Shown here in pieces: positions 46,311-59,955 of a stretch of DNA of 64,000 bases (its first letter is position 1; each line of letters begins with the position of its first letter). A program made the position numbers and the translations under genes. The notes below the pieces were generated by a model. It ran no database searches and was not told where the DNA came from. It saw nothing but the letters and a program-made list of their open reading frames with translations. The DNA is from Papaver somniferum (taxonomy: Eukaryota > Streptophyta > Magnoliopsida > Ranunculales > Papaveraceae), in contig NC_039361.1 of assembly GCF_003573695.1 (NCBI RefSeq), forward strand, positions 93,620,643 to 93,684,642, read 5' to 3'.

Positions 46311-49300
46311 CGTAGCACTAGTATGTACTAGCCAGGGGATTCATTAAAGCCAACTAACAGTAACTTAATTCTTTAAAATGAATGATACTAACAAAATTCC
46401 CTACAATAATGAGATTATCTCTGGATGTTTTTTAAAAAACCCTAAAAACACTAAAGACCCCTGAAAGAGCTATGAGAAACTCTAAAAAGCTCAGGAAGAC
46501 TCCAATAAGCTTTGAAAAGTTTAAATCTAATAAAACTCCGTAGCACTGGGATCTACAAGCTTGGAGATTCGTTAAAGAATGATAATAATAAATTCCTACA
46601 ATAGTGAAGATCAACTTTGAATGTTCTCTAAAAAGCCTTGAAAACTCTAAAAAACCCTGAAAACTCTAAAAAGCCATAAAATTTCTAAAGAGCTCTGAAA
46701 AATATAAAGAGCTCTGAAAAACTCTAAAAGTCTCTGAAATAGCTTTAAGTTAATTATATTTCATAGCACTAGTATCAACTAGCTAGGGGATTCGTTAAAG
46801 CCAACTGAAAGTAACTTAATTCTTTATAATGAATGATACTAACGAAATGACCTACAAAAACGAAGATTATCTTTGGTGTTTTTTAAAAACCCTAAAAACA
46901 CTAAAGTGCCCTGAAAGAGCTATGAGAAACTCTAAAAAGCTCAGGAAGAATCCAAAAAGCTGTGAAAAGCTTAAATTTAATAAAACTACGTAGCACTGGG
47001 ATCTACAAGCTTGGAGATTCGTTAAAGAATGATAATAACAAATCCCTACAATAGTGAAGATCAACTTTGAATGTTCTCTAAAAAGCCTTGAAAACTCTAA
47101 AAAACCCTGAAAACTCTAAAAAGCCCTAAAATTTCTAAAGAGCTCTGAAAAACCTTAAGAGTTTTGAAAAACTCTAAAAATCTCTGAAAAAGCTTTAAGT
47201 TAATTATATTTCGTAGCACTAGTATCTACTAGCCAGGGGATTCGTTAAAGCCAACTGAAATTAACTTAATTCTTTATAATGAATGATACTGACAAAATTC
47301 CCTATAATAATGAAGATTATCTTTGGATGTTTCCTAAGAACCTAAAAACACTAAAGAGCCCTGAAAGAGCTCTGAAAAACTCTAAAAAGCTCAGGAAGAC
47401 TCCAATAAGCTTTTAAAAGGTTAAATTTAATAATACTCCGTAGCACTGGGATCTACAAGCTAGGATATTCGTTAAAGAATGATAATAGCAAATCCTTACA
47501 ATAGTGAAGATCAACTTTGAATGTTCTCTAAAAAGCCTTGAAAACACTAAAAAAAACCCTGAAAACTCTAAAAAGCCCTAAAATATCTAAAGAGCTCTTA
47601 AAAATCTAAAGAGCTCTGAAAAACTCTAAAAACCTCTGAAAAAGCTTTAATTTAATTATATTTCGTAGCACTAGTATCTTCTAGCCAGGAGATTAGTTAA
47701 AGCCAACTGAAAGTAAATTAATTCTTTATAATGATTGATACTAACAAAATTCCCTACAATAATGAAGATTATCTTTGGATGTTTCTTAAAAACACTAAAG
47801 AGCCCTGAAAGAGCTTTGAAAAGCTTAAATTTAATAATACTCCGTAGCACTGGGATCTACAAGCTAGGAGATTCGTTAAATAATGAAAATAGCAAATCCC
47901 AACAATAGTGAAGATCAACTTTGAATGTTCTCTAAAAAGCCTTGAAAACTCTAAAAAAACCTGAAAACTCTAAAAAGCCCTAAAATATCTAAAGAGCTCT
48001 GAAAAATCTAAAGAGCTCTAAAAAACTCCAAAAAGCTCTGAAAAAGCTTTAAGTTAATTATATTTCGTAGCACTAGTATCTTCTAGCCAGGGGATTCGTT
48101 AAAGCCAACTGAAAGTAACTTAATTCTTTATAATGAATAATACTAACAAAATTCCATACAATAATGAAGATTATCTTTGGATGTTTCCTAAAAACCTAAA
48201 ACACTAAAGAGCCCTAAAAGAGCTCTGAGAAACTCTAAAAAGCTCAGGAAGACTTCAATAAGCTTTCAAAAACTTAAATTTAATAATACTCAGTAGCACT
48301 GAGATCTACAAGCTAGGAGATACGTTAAAGAATGATAATAACAAATCCCTACAATAGTGAAGTTCAACTTTGAATGTTCTTTAAAAAGCCTTGAAAATTC
48401 TAAAAAACCCTGAAAACTCTAAAAAACCATAAAATATCTAAAGAGCTCTGAAAAATCTAAAGAGCACTGAAAAACTCTAAAAATCTCTGAAAAAGCTTTA
48501 AGTTAATTATATTTCTTAGCACTAGTATCTACTAGCCAGGGGATTCGTTAAAGCCAACTGAAAGTAAATTAATTCTTTATAATGAATGATACTAATAAAA
48601 TTCCCTACAATAATGAAGATTATCTTTGGATGTTTCCTAAAAACCCTAAAACACTAAAGATCCCTGAAAGAGCTCTGGGAAACTCTAAATAGCTCAAGAA
48701 GACTCCAATAAGCTTTAAAAAGCTTAAATTTAATAATACTCCATAGCACTGGGATCTACAAGCTAGATTCGTTAAACAATGATAATAACAAATCCCTACA
48801 ATAGTGAAGATCAAATTTGAATGTTCTCTAAAAAGCCTTGAAAACTCTAAAAAACCCTGAAATCTCTAAAAAACCATAAAATTTCTAAACTGCTCTGAAA
48901 AATCTAAAGAGCACTGAAAAACTCTAAAAATCTCTGAAAAAGCTTTAAGTTAATTATATTTCGTAGCACTAGTATCTACTTGCCAGGGGATTAGTTAAAG
49001 CCAACTGAAAGTAACTTAATTCTTTATAATGATTGACACTAACAAAATTCCTTACAATAATGAAGATTATCTCTGGATGTTTCCTAAAAACCCTAAAAAC
49101 ACTAAAGAGCCCAGAAAGAGCTATGAGAAACTCAAAAAAACTCAGGAAGACTCCAAAAAGCTTTGAAAAGCTTAAATTTAATAATACTCCGTAGCACTGG
49201 GATCTACAAGCTTGGAGATTCGTTAAAGAACGATAATAACGAACTTTGAATGTTCTCTAAAAAGCCTTGAAAACTCTAGAAAACCCTGAAAACTCTAAAA

Positions 49301-50292
49301 AGCCCTAAAATTTCTAAAGAGCTCTAAAAATCTATAGAGCTCTGAAAAACTCTAAAAAGCTTTAAAAAATAATTAAGTTAATTATATTTCGTAGCACTAG
49401 TATCTACTAGCCAGGGGATTAGTTAAAGCCAACTGAAAGTAACTTAATTCTTTATAATGAATGATACTAACAAAATTCCCTACAATAATGAAAATTATCT
49501 TTGGATGTTTCCTAAGAACCTAAAAACTCTAAAGAGCCCTGAAAGAGCTATGAAAAACTCTAAAAATCTCAGGAAGACTACAAAAAGCTTTGAAAAGCTT
49601 AAATTTAATAATAATCCGTAGCATTGGGATCCACAAGCTTGGAGATTCGTTAAAGAATGATAATAACAAATCCCTACAATAGTGAAGATAAACTTTGAAT
49701 GTTTTCTAAAAAGCCTTGAAAACTCTAAAAAAACCCTGAAAACTCTAAAAAGCCCTAAAATTCCTAAAGAGTTCTGAAAAATTTAAAGAGCTCTGAAAAA
49801 CTCTAAAAAGCTCTGAAAAAGCCTTGAGTTAATTATATTTCGTAGCACTAGTATGTACTTGTCAGGGGATTCGTCAAATCCAACTAAAAGTAAATTAATT
49901 CTTTATAATGAATGATACTAACAAAATTCCCTACAATAATGAAGATTATCATTGGATGTTTCCCAAAAACCATAAAAACACTAAAGAGCCCTGAAAGAGC
50001 TCTGAGAAACTCTAAAAAGCTCAGGAAGACTCCAATAAGCTTTAAAAAGCTTAAATTTAATAATACTCCTTAGCACTGGGATCTACAAGCTAGGAGACTT
50101 GTTAAAGAATGATAATAACAAATCCCTACAAAAGTGAAGATCAACTTTGAATGTTCTCTAAAAAGCCTAGAAAACTATAAAAAAACCCTGAACACTCTAA
50201 AAAGCCCTCAAATATCTAAAGAGCTCTGAAAAATCTAAAGAGCTCTGAAAAACTCTAAAAAGCTATGAAAAAGCTTTAAGTTAATTATATTT

Positions 50293-52330
50293 CGTAGCAC
50301 TAGTATCTTCTAGCCAGGGGATTCGTTAAAGCCAACTAAAAGTAACTTAATTCTTTATAATGAATGATACTAACAAAACTCCCTACAATAATGAAGATTA
50401 TCTTTGGACGTTTTTTAAAAACCCTAAAAACACTAAAGAGCCCTGAAAGAGCTATGAGAAACTCTAAAAAGCTCAGGAAGACTCCAAAAAGCTTTGAAAA
50501 GCTTAAATTTAATAAAACTCCGTAGCACTGGGATTTACAAGATTGGAGATTCGTTAAAGAATGATAATAACAAATCCCTATAAAAGTGAAGATCAACTTT
50601 GAATGTTCTCTAAAAAGCCTTGAAAACTATAAAAAAAAAACCCGAACAATCTAAATAGCCCTCAAATATCTAAAGAGCTCTGAAAAATATAAAGAGCTCT
50701 GAAAAACTCTAAAAATCTCTGAAAAAGCTTTAAGTTAATTATATTTCGTAGCACTAGTATATACTAGCTAGGGGATTCGTTAAAGCCAACTGAAAGTAAC
50801 TTAATTCTTTATAATGAATGATACTAACGAAATTCCCTACAATAATGAAGATTATCTTTGGATGTTTTTTAAAAACCCTAAAAACACTAAAGAGCCCTGA
50901 AAGAGCTATGAGAAACTCTAAAAAGCTCAGGAAGACTCCAAAAAGCTTTGAAAAGCTTAAATTTAATAATACTCCGTAGCACTGGGATCTACAAGCTTGG
51001 AGATTCGTTAAAGAACGATAATAACGAACTTTGAATGTTCTCTAAAAAGCCTTGAAAACTCTAGAAAACCCTGAAAACTCTAAAAAGCCCTAAAATTTCT
51101 AAAGAGCTCTGAAAAATCTATAGAGCTCTGAAAAACTCTAAAAAGCTTTAAAAAATAATTAAGTTAATTATATTTCGTAGCACTAGTATCTACTAGCCAG
51201 GGGATTCGTTAAAGCCAACTGAAAATAAATAAATTCTTTATAATTAATGATACTAACAAAATTCCCTACAATAATGAAGATTATCTTTGGATGTTTCCTA
51301 AGAACCTAAAAACACTAAAGAGCCCTGAAAGAGCTATGAAAAACTCTAAAAAGCTCAGGAAGACTACAAAAATCTATGAAAAGCTTAAATTTAATAATAA
51401 TCTGTAGCATTGGGATCCACAAGATTGGAGATTCGTTAAAGAATGAAAATACAAATCCCTACAATAGTCAAGATCAACTTTGAATGTTCTCTAAAAAGCC
51501 TTGAAAACTCTAAAAACCTTGAAAACTCTAAAAAGCCCTAAAATATCTAAAGAGTTCTGAAAAATCTAAAGAGCTCTGAAAAACTCTAAAAAGCTCTGAA
51601 AAAGCTTTAAGTTAATTATATTTCGTAGCACTAGTATCTTTTAGCCAGGGGATTCGTTAAAGCCAACTAAAAGTAACTTAATTCTTTATAATGAATGATA
51701 CTAACAAATCTCCCTACAATAATGAAGATTATCTTTGGACGTTTTTTAAAAACCCTAAAAACACTAAAGAACCCTGAAAGAGCTATGAGAAACTCTAAAA
51801 AGCTCAGGAAGACTCCAAAAAGCTTTGAAAAGCTTAAATTTAATAAAACTCCGTAGCACTGGGATTTACAAGATTGGAGATTCGTTAAAGAATGATAATT
51901 ACAAATCCCTATAAAAGTGAAGATCAACTTTGAATGTTCTCTAAAAAGCCTTGAAAACTATAAAAAAAAACCGAACAATCTAAATAGCCCTCAAATATCT
52001 AAAGAGCTCTGAAAAATATAAAGAGCTCTGAAAAACTCTAAAAATCTCTGAAAAAGCTTTAAGTTAATTATATTTCGTAGCACTAGTATATACTAGCTAG
52101 GGGATTCGTTAAAGCCAACTGAAAGTAACTTAATTCTTTATAATGAATGATACTAACGAAATTCCCTACAATAATGAAGATTATCTTTGGATGTTTTTTA
52201 AAAACCCTAAAAACATGAAAGAGCCCTGAAAGAGCTATGAGAAACTCTAAAAAGCTCAGGAAGACTCCAAAAAGCTTTGAAAAGATTAAATTTAATAAAA
52301 CTCTGTAGCACCGGGATCTACAAGCTTGGA
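50293..52330 (+). repeat. Segmental duplication of satellite units, spacing about 1.33 kb
   Basis: 50293 to about 51000 is repeated at 51624 to about 52330. Shared markers are GGACGTTTTTTAAAAACC, GATTTACAAGATTGGAG, an A-run followed by CCGAACAATCTAAATAGCCC, and TATATACTAGCTAGGGG. The poly(A) tracts differ in length. The unit between them carries AACGATAATAACGAACTTTG (a 23-bp deletion), which also occurs at about 49230, 1785 bp upstream. This points to a second overlapping exchange. Confidence 0.75.
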
Positions 52331-53848
52331 GATTCGTTAAAGAATGATAATAACAAATCCCTACAATAGTGAAGATCGACTTTGAATGTTCTCTAAAAAG
52401 CTTTGAAAACTCTAAAAAACCTTGAAAACTCTGAAAAATCCCTAAAATTTCTAAAGAGTTCTGAAAAATCTAAAGAGCTCAAAAAAACTCTAAAAAGCTC
52501 TAAAAAGCTTTAAGTTAATTATATTTCGTAGCACTAGTATCTACTAGCCAGGGGATTCGTTAAAGCCAACTGAAGGTAAATTAATTCTTTATAATGAATG
52601 ATACTAACAAATTCCCTACAATAATGAAGATTAACTTTGGATGTTTCCCAAAAACCCTAAAAACACTAAAGAGCCCTGAAAGAGCTCTGAGAAACTCTAA
52701 AAAGCTGAGGAAGACTCCAATAAGCTTTAAAAAGCTTAAATTTAATAATACTCCTTAGCACTGGGATCTACAAGCTAGGAGACTCGTTAAAGAATGATAA
52801 TAACAAATCCCTACAATAGTGAAGATCAACTTTGAATGTTCTCTAAAAAGCCTTGAAAACTCTAAAAAGCCCTAAAATTTCTAAAGAGCTCTAATGATCT
52901 CTGAAAAACTCAAACAAGCTCTGAAAAAGCTTTAAGTTAATTATATTTCGTAGCACTAGTGTATACTAGCCAAGGGATTCGTTAAAGCCAACTGAAAGTA
53001 AATTAACTCTTTATAATGAATGATACTAACAAAATTCCCTACAATAATGAAGATTATCTTTGGATGTTTCCTAAAAACCCTAAACACACTAAAGATCCCT
53101 GAAAGAGCTATGAGAAACTCTAAAAAGCTCAGGAAGACTCCAATTAGCTTTAAAAAGATTAAATTTAATAATACTCCGTAGCACTGGGATCTACAAGCTA
53201 GGAGACTCGTTAAAGAATGATAATAACAAATCCCTACAATAGTGAAGATCAACTTTGAATGTTCTCTAAAAAGCCTTGAAAACTCTAAAAAACCCTAAAA
53301 ACTCTAAAAAGCCCTCAAATATCTAAAGAGCTCTGAAAAATCTAAAGAGCTCTGAAAAACTTTAAATAGCTCTGAAAAAGCTTTAAATTAATCATATTTC
53401 GTAGCACTAGTATCTACTAGCCAGGGGATTCGTTAAAGCCAACTGAAAGTAACTAAATTCTTTATAATGAATGATACTAACAAAATTCCCTACAATAATA
53501 AAGATTATCTTTGGATGTTTCCTTAGAACCCAAAAAGACTAACGAGCCCTGAAAGAGCTCTGAAAAACTCTAAAAAGCTCAGGAAGACTCCAATAAGCAT
53601 TGAAAAGCTTAAATTTAATAATACTACATAGCATTGGGATCTACAAGCTAGGAGATTCGTTAAAGAATGAAAATTGGAAATCCCTACAATAGTCAAGATC
53701 AACTTTGAATGCTCTCTAAAAAGCCTTGAAAACTCTAAAAACCTTGAAAACTCTAAAAAGCCCTAAAATATCTAAAGAGTTCTGAAAAATCTAAAGAGCT
53801 CTGAAAAACTCTAAAAAGCTCTGAAAAAGCTTTAAGTTAATTATATTT

Positions 53849-54728
53849 CGTAGCACTAGTATCTTCTAGCCAGGGGATTCGTTAAAGCCAACTGAAAGTA
53901 ACTTAATTCTTTGTAATGAATGATACTAACAAAATTCCCTACAATAATGAAGATTATCTTTGGATGTTTCCTAAGAACCTAAAAACACTAAAGAGCCCTG
54001 AAAGGGCTCTGAAAAACTCTAAAAAGGCTCAGGAAGACTCCAATAAGCTTTGAAAAGCTTAAATTTAATAATACTCCGTAGCACTTGGATCTACAAGCTA
54101 GGAGATTCGTTAAAGAATGAAAATACAAATCCCTACAATAGTCAAGATCAACTTTGAATGTTCTCTAAAAAGCCTTGAAAACTCTAAAAACCTTGAAAAC
54201 TCTAAAAAGCCCTAAAATATCTAAAGAGTTCTGAAAAATCTAAAGAGCTCTGAAAAAGCTCTGAAAAAGCTTTAAGTTAATTATATTTCGTAGCACTAGT
54301 ATCTTCTAGCCAGGGGATTCGTTAAAGCCAACTGAAAGTAACTTAATTCTTTGTAATGAATGATACTAACAAAATTCCCTACAATAATGAAGATTATCTT
54401 TGGATGTTTCCTAAGAACCTAAAAACACTAAAGAGCCCTGAAAGGGCTCTGAAAAACTCTAAAAAGGCTCAGGAAGACTCCAATAAGCTTTGAAAAGCTT
54501 AAATTTAATAATACTCCGTAGCACTTGGATCTACAAGCTAGGAGATTCGTTAAAGAATGAAAATACAAATCCCTACAATAGTCAAGATCAACTTTGAATG
54601 TTCTCTAAAAAGCCTTGAAAACTCTAAAAACCTTGAAAACTCTAAAAAGCCCTAAAATATCTAAAGAGTTCTGAAAAATCTAAAGAGCTCTGAAAAAGCT
54701 CTGAAAAAGCTTTAAGTTAATTATATTT
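53849..54728 (+). repeat. Two identical tandem units (2 x 440 bp)
   Basis: 53849-54288 and 54289-54728 are identical as far as I can see by eye. They share the private markers CTTTGTAATGAATG, GAAAGGGCTCTG, AAAAAGGCTCAGG, GCACTTGGATC and AGTCAAGATC. The next unit (54729) shares only the first marker. This is the most recent duplication in the window. Confidence 0.92.
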
Positions 54729-55150
54729 CGTAGCACTAGTATCTTCTAGCCAGGGGATTCGTTAAAGCCAACTGAAAGTAACTTAATTCTTTGTAATGAA
54801 TGATACTAACAAAATTCCCTACAATAATGAAGATTATCTTTGGATGTTTCCTAAGAACCTAAAAACACTAAAGATCCCTGAAAGAGCTCTGAAAAACTCT
54901 AAAAAGCTCAGGAAGACTCCAATAAGCTTTGAAAAGCTTAAATTTAATAATACTCTGTAGCACTGGGATCTACAAGCTAGGAGATTCGATAAAGAATGAT
55001 AATAACAAATCCCTCCAATAGTGAATATCAACTTTGAATGTTCTATAAAAAGGGTTGAAAACTCTAAAAAACCCTGAAAACTCTAAAAACCTTATAATAT
55101 CTAAAGAGCTCTGAAAAATCTAAAGAGCTCTGAAAAACTCCAAAAAGCTC

Positions 55151-55164
55151 TAAAAAAGCTTTAA
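55151..55164 (+). repeat. Target-site duplication of the LINE, left copy
   Basis: TAAAAAAGCTTTAA, repeated perfectly at 55733-55746. It is ordinary satellite sequence from the end of a unit. Confidence 0.92.
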
Positions 55165-55264
55165 TTTTTTTTTTGATAAGTCAAAAATTGTATTGAAATG
55201 AAAAGAGATATTTACATCATAGAATTTGAGAAAAGAGGTCATCCCAACCCCAAAAACTAAAAAA

Positions 55265-55436
55265 CTATTTAAAACGAAAATAAGAAACATTAGGATACTC
55301 AATTAAGTTTAACAAAAGAGGACGCCCAACAAAATTGAGTCTCACTCCAGAATCTAAAAAACAACCAGTCTTTGCCATCTTATCAGCTGCAAAATTTTCT
55401 TCACGAAACGTATGCACCAATTGTCTTTGGCAGCCT
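55265..55436 (-). pseudogene. LINE ORF2 C-terminus (end of RNase H domain)
   Basis: The minus-strand frame reads QRQLVHTFREENFAADKMAK, followed by about 35 residues and a TAG at 55265-55267. The H-x-x-R-E-x-N-x-x-A-D-x-x-A-K pattern is the last conserved block of plant RNase H-like domains in LINEs, with the D of AADKMAK as the final metal-binding residue. It has no start and is a dead fragment. Confidence 0.85.
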
Positions 55437-55732
55437 CCAATGCAAAATCAACTCTTGTTGTGCTGTGATGGAGCTTCTAGAGGTAACCCAGGGGTGGCCG
55501 GAGCTCGAGTGGTGTCTAGGAATTTAGCTTGTGAAGTGGTGGGAGCAATGTGTGTTGGCCTTGGTGTTATTTCTAATTTTTTGACGGAATTATATAACAT
55601 TCTAATTGGCTTAGATTGGGCAGTTCAATGGGGTTACAGAGATGTGCTTGTAAGGACTGATTCTATGAGTGTTATAACTGCTTTGGAAGGGGATAATATA
55701 CCATGGTTTGCAAGACAGAGATGGTATGAAGG
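55437..55732 (+). pseudogene. LINE ORF2 fragment (N-terminal part of RNase H domain), inverted
   Basis: The plus-strand frame contains LLLCCDGASRGNPGVAGA (first catalytic D), then ELYNILIGLDWAVQWGYRDV (catalytic E) and VRTDSMSVITALEG (third D). It ends NIPWFARQRWYEG against the target-site duplication. It directly precedes, in LINE coordinates, the fragment encoded on the opposite strand, with only a few residues missing between them. A longer apparent ORF starting at 55335 is an artefact of reading across the inversion point near 55436. Confidence 0.87.
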
Positions 55733-55746
55733 TAAAAAAGCTTTAA
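55733..55746 (+). repeat. Target-site duplication of the LINE, right copy
   Basis: TAAAAAAGCTTTAA, identical to 55151-55164. Satellite continues with GTTAATTATATTTC. Confidence 0.92.
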
Positions 55747-58700
55747 GTTAATTATATTTCCTAGCACTAGTATCTACTAGCCAGGGGATTCGTTAAAGCC
55801 AACTGAAAGTAACTTAAATCTTTATAATGAATGATACTAACAAAATTCCCTACAATAATGAAGATTATCTTTGGATGTTTCCTAAAAACCCTAAAAACAC
55901 AAAAGAGCCCTGAAAGAGCTCTGAGAAACTCTAAAAAGCACAGGAAGACTCCAAAAACCTTTGAAAAACTTAAATTTAATAATACTCCGTAGCACTGGGA
56001 TCTACAAGCTAGGAGATTCGAGAAAGAATGATAATAACAAATCCCTCCAATAGTGGAGATCAACTTTGAGTGTTCTCTAAAAAGCATTGAAAAATCTAAA
56101 CAACCCTGAAAACTCTAAAAAGCCCTAAAATATCTAATGAGCTCTGAAAAAGCTTTAATTTAATTATATTTCGTAGCACTAGTATCTTCTAGCCAGGGGA
56201 TTAGTTAAATCCAGCTGAAAGTAAATTAATTCTTTATAATGATTGATACTAAAAAAATTCCCTACAATAATGAAGATTATCTTTGGATGTTTCCTAAAAG
56301 CACTAAAGAGCCTTGAAAGAGCTCTGAGAAACTCTAAGAAGCTCAGGAAGACTCCAATAAGCTTTGAAAAAGCTTAAATTTAATAATACTCCGTAGCACT
56401 GGGATCTACAAGCTAGGAGATTCGTTAAAGAATGATAATAACAAATCCCTACAATAGTGAAGATCAACTTTGAATGTTCTCTAAAAAGCCTTGAAAACTC
56501 TAAAAAACCCTGAAAACTCTAAAAAGCCCTAAAATTTCTAAAGAGCTCTGAAAAATGTAAAGAGCTTTGAAAAACTCTAAAAAGCTATGAAAAAGCTTTG
56601 ATTTAATTATATTTTGTAGCACTAGTATGTACTACCCAAGGGATTCATTAAAGCCAACTAAAAGTAACTTAATTCTTTAAAATGAATGATACTAACAAAA
56701 TTCCCTACAATAATGAGATTATCTTTGGATGTTTCCTAAAAACCCTAATACACTAAAGAGCCCTGAAAGAGCTCTGGGAAACTCTAAAAAGCTCAAGAAG
56801 ACTCCAATAAGCTTTAAAAAGCTTAAATTTAATAATACTCTGTAGCACTGGGATCTACAAGATAGGAGATTCGTTAAAGAATGATAATAAAAAATCCCTA
56901 CAATGGTGAAGATCAACTTTGAATGTTCTCTAAAAAGCCTTGAAAACTCTAAAATACCCTGAAAACTCTAAAAACCCATAAAATTTCTAAAGAGCTCTGA
57001 AAAATCTATAGAGCACCAAAAAACTCTAAAAATCTCTGAAAAGCTTTAAGTTAATTATATTTCGTAGCACTAGTATCTACTAGCCAGGGGATTAGTTAAA
57101 GCCAACTGAAAGTAACTTAATTCTTTATAATGATTGATACTAACAAAATTCCCTACAATAATGAAGATTATCTCTGGATGTTTCCTAAAAACCCTAAAAA
57201 CACTAAAGAGCCCTGAAAGAGCTATGAGAAACTCAAAAAAGCTCAGGAAGACTCCAAAAAGCTTTGAAAAGTTTAAATTTAATAATACTCCGTAGCACTG
57301 GGATCTACAGCTTGGAGATTCGTTAAAGAACGATAATAATGAATCCCTACAATAGTGAAGATCAACTTTGAATGTTCTCTAAAAAGCCTTGAAAACTCTA
57401 AAAAAACCCTGAAAACTCTAAAAAGCCCTAAAATTTCTAAAGAGCTCTGAAAAACTCTAAAAAGCTTTGAAAAAGCATTAAGTTAATTATATTTCGTAGC
57501 ACTAGTATCTACTAGCCAGGGGATTCGTTAAAGCCAACTGAAAGTAAACAAATTATTTATAATGAATGATACTAACAAAATTCCATACAATAATGAAGAT
57601 TATCTTTGGATGTTTCCTAAGAACCTAAAAACACTAAAGAGCCCAGAAAGAGCTCTGAAAAACTCTAAAAAGCTCAGGAAGACTCCAAAAAGCTTTGAAA
57701 AGCTTAAATTTAATAATAATCCGTAGCACTGGTATCTACAAGCTTGGAGATTCGTTAAAGAATGATAATAACAAATCCCTACAATAGTGAAGATCAAATT
57801 TGAATGTTCTCTAAAAAGCCTTGAAAACTCTAAAAAACCCTGAAAACTCTAAAAAGCCCTAAAATTTCTAAAGAGTTCTGAAAAATCTAAAGAGCTCTGA
57901 AAAACTCTAAAAAGCTCTGAAAAAGCTTTGAGTTAATTATATTTCGTAGCACTATTATGTACATGCCAGGGGATTCGTTAAATCCAACTAAAAGTAAATT
58001 AATTCTTTATAATGAATGATACTAACAAAATTCCCTACAATAATGAAGATTATCTTTGGATGTTTCCCAAAAACCCTAAAAACACTAAAGAGCCCTGAAA
58101 GAGCTCTGAGAAACTCTAAAAAGCTAAAGAAGACTCCAATAAGCTTTAAAAGCTTAAATTTAATAATACTCCTTAGCACTAGGATCTACAAGCTAGGAGA
58201 TTCGTTAAAGAATGATAATAACAAATCCCTACAATACTGAAGATCAACTTTGAATGTTCTCTAAAAAGCCTTGAAAACTCTAAAAAAACCCTGAACACTC
58301 TAAAAATCCCTCAAATATCTAAAGAGCTCTGAAAAATCTAAAGAGCTCAGAAAAACTCTAAATAGCTCTGAAAAAGCTTTAAGTTAATTATATTTCGTAG
58401 CACTAGTATCTACTAGCCAGGGGATTCGTTAAAGCCAACTGAAAGTAACTTAAATCTTTATAATGAATGATACTAAAAACATTCCCTACAATAATGAAGA
58501 TTATCTTTGGATGTTTTATAAAAACCCTAAAAACACTAAAGAGCCCTGAAAGAGCTCTGAGAAACTCTAAAAAGCACAAGAAGACTCCAAAAAGCTTTGA
58601 AAAACTTAAATTTAATAATACTCCGTAGCACTGGGATCTACAAGCTAGGAGATTCGAGAAAGAATGATAATAACAAATCCCTCCAATAGTGGAGATCAAC

Positions 58701-59955
58701 TTTGAATGTTCTCAAAAAAGCGTTGAAAATTCTAAAAAACCCTGAAAACTCTAAAAAGCCCTAAAATATCTAAAGAGCTCTGAAAAATCTAAAGAGCTCT
58801 GAAAAACTCTAAAATGCTCTGAAAAAGCTTTAGGTTAATTATATTTCGTAACACTAGTATGTACTAGCTAGGGGATTCGTTAAAGCCAACTGAAAGTAAC
58901 TTAATTCTTTATAATGAATGATACTAACAAAATTCCCTACTATAAAGAAGATTATCTTTAGATGTTTTCTAAAAACCCTAAAAACACTAAAGAGCCCTGA
59001 AAGAGCTATGAGAAACTCTAAAAAGCTTAGGAAGACTCCAAAAATCTTTTAAAAGCTTAAATTTAATAAAACTCCATAGCACTGGGATCTACAAGCTATT
59101 AGATTCTTTAAAGAATGATAATAACATCCCTACAATAGTGAAGATCAACTTTGAATGTTCTCTAAAAAGCCTTGAAAACTCTAAAAAAAACCCTAAAAAC
59201 TCTAGAAAGCCCTAGAATATCAAAAGAGCTATGAAGAATCTAAAGAGCTTTGAAAAACTCTTAAAAGCTCTGAATAGCTTTAAGTTAATTATATTTCGTA
59301 GCACTGGTATCTTCTAGCCAGAGGATTCTTTAAAGCCAACTGAAAGTAACTTAATTCTTTATAATGAATGATACTAACAACATTCACTACAATAATGAAT
59401 ATTATCTTTGGATGTTTCCTAAAAACCGTAAAAACACTAAAGAGCTCTGAGAAACTCTAAAAAGCTTTAAAAGGCTTAAATTTAATAATACTCCGTAGTA
59501 CTGGGATATACAAGCTAGGAGATTCATTAAAGAATGGTAATAACAAATCCCTACAATAGTGAAGATCAACTTTGAATGTTCTCTAAAAAGCCTTGAAAAC
59601 TCAAAAAAATCCTGAAAACTCTAAAAAGCCCTAAAATATCTAAAGAGCTCTGAAATATAAAGAGCTCTGAAAAACTCTAAAAAGCTCAGGAAGATTCCAA
59701 AAAGCTTTAAAAGGCTTAAATTTAATAATACTCCGTATGACTGGGATCTACAAGCTAGGAGATTCGTTAAAGAATGATAATAACAAATCCCTACAATAGT
59801 GAAGATCAACTTTGAATGTTCTCTAAAAAGCCTTGAAAACTCTAAAAAAACCTGAAAACTGTAAAAAGCCCGAAAATATCTAAAGAGATCTGAAAAATCT
59901 AAATAGATCTGAAAAACTATAAAAACTCTGAAAAAGCTTTAAGTTAATTATATTT

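Larger units (their letters stand above)
42877..55164 (+). repeat. Satellite array, second block
   Basis: About 27 head-to-tail units in the same orientation and of the same family as the first block. Starts are near 43205, 43637, 44073, 44523, 44974, 45410 and so on. It begins about 113 bp into a unit, and the sub-type (CCTAAGAACCTAAA) differs from the unit cut on the left side of the retroelement (TTTTTAAAAACCC). The two flanks are therefore not the two halves of one interrupted unit. The 4808-bp HOR is not present here. Local duplications are listed separately. Confidence 0.95.
55165..55732 (-). mobile_element. 5'-truncated LINE with twin-priming inversion
   Basis: A 568-bp non-satellite insertion flanked by a perfect 14-bp duplication. 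Read on the minus strand, it ends in a 10-A tail (55174-55165) preceded by a 3' untranslated region of about 90 bp and the C-terminal end of an RNase H-like domain (55436-55265). The rest (55437-55732) is the preceding part of the same domain in the opposite orientation. Inverted upstream segment, then sense 3' segment, then poly(A), all inside a target-site duplication, is the known product of twin priming during target-primed reverse transcription. The source is a plant L1-type LINE with a C-terminal RNase H in ORF2. Confidence 0.88.

Noticed and set aside
55335..55751. A single 138-codon plus-strand gene with an RNase H domain
   Set aside because: The first 34 codons are antisense of the LINE 3' end. 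The domain starts only after the inversion joint and the ORF ends in satellite.
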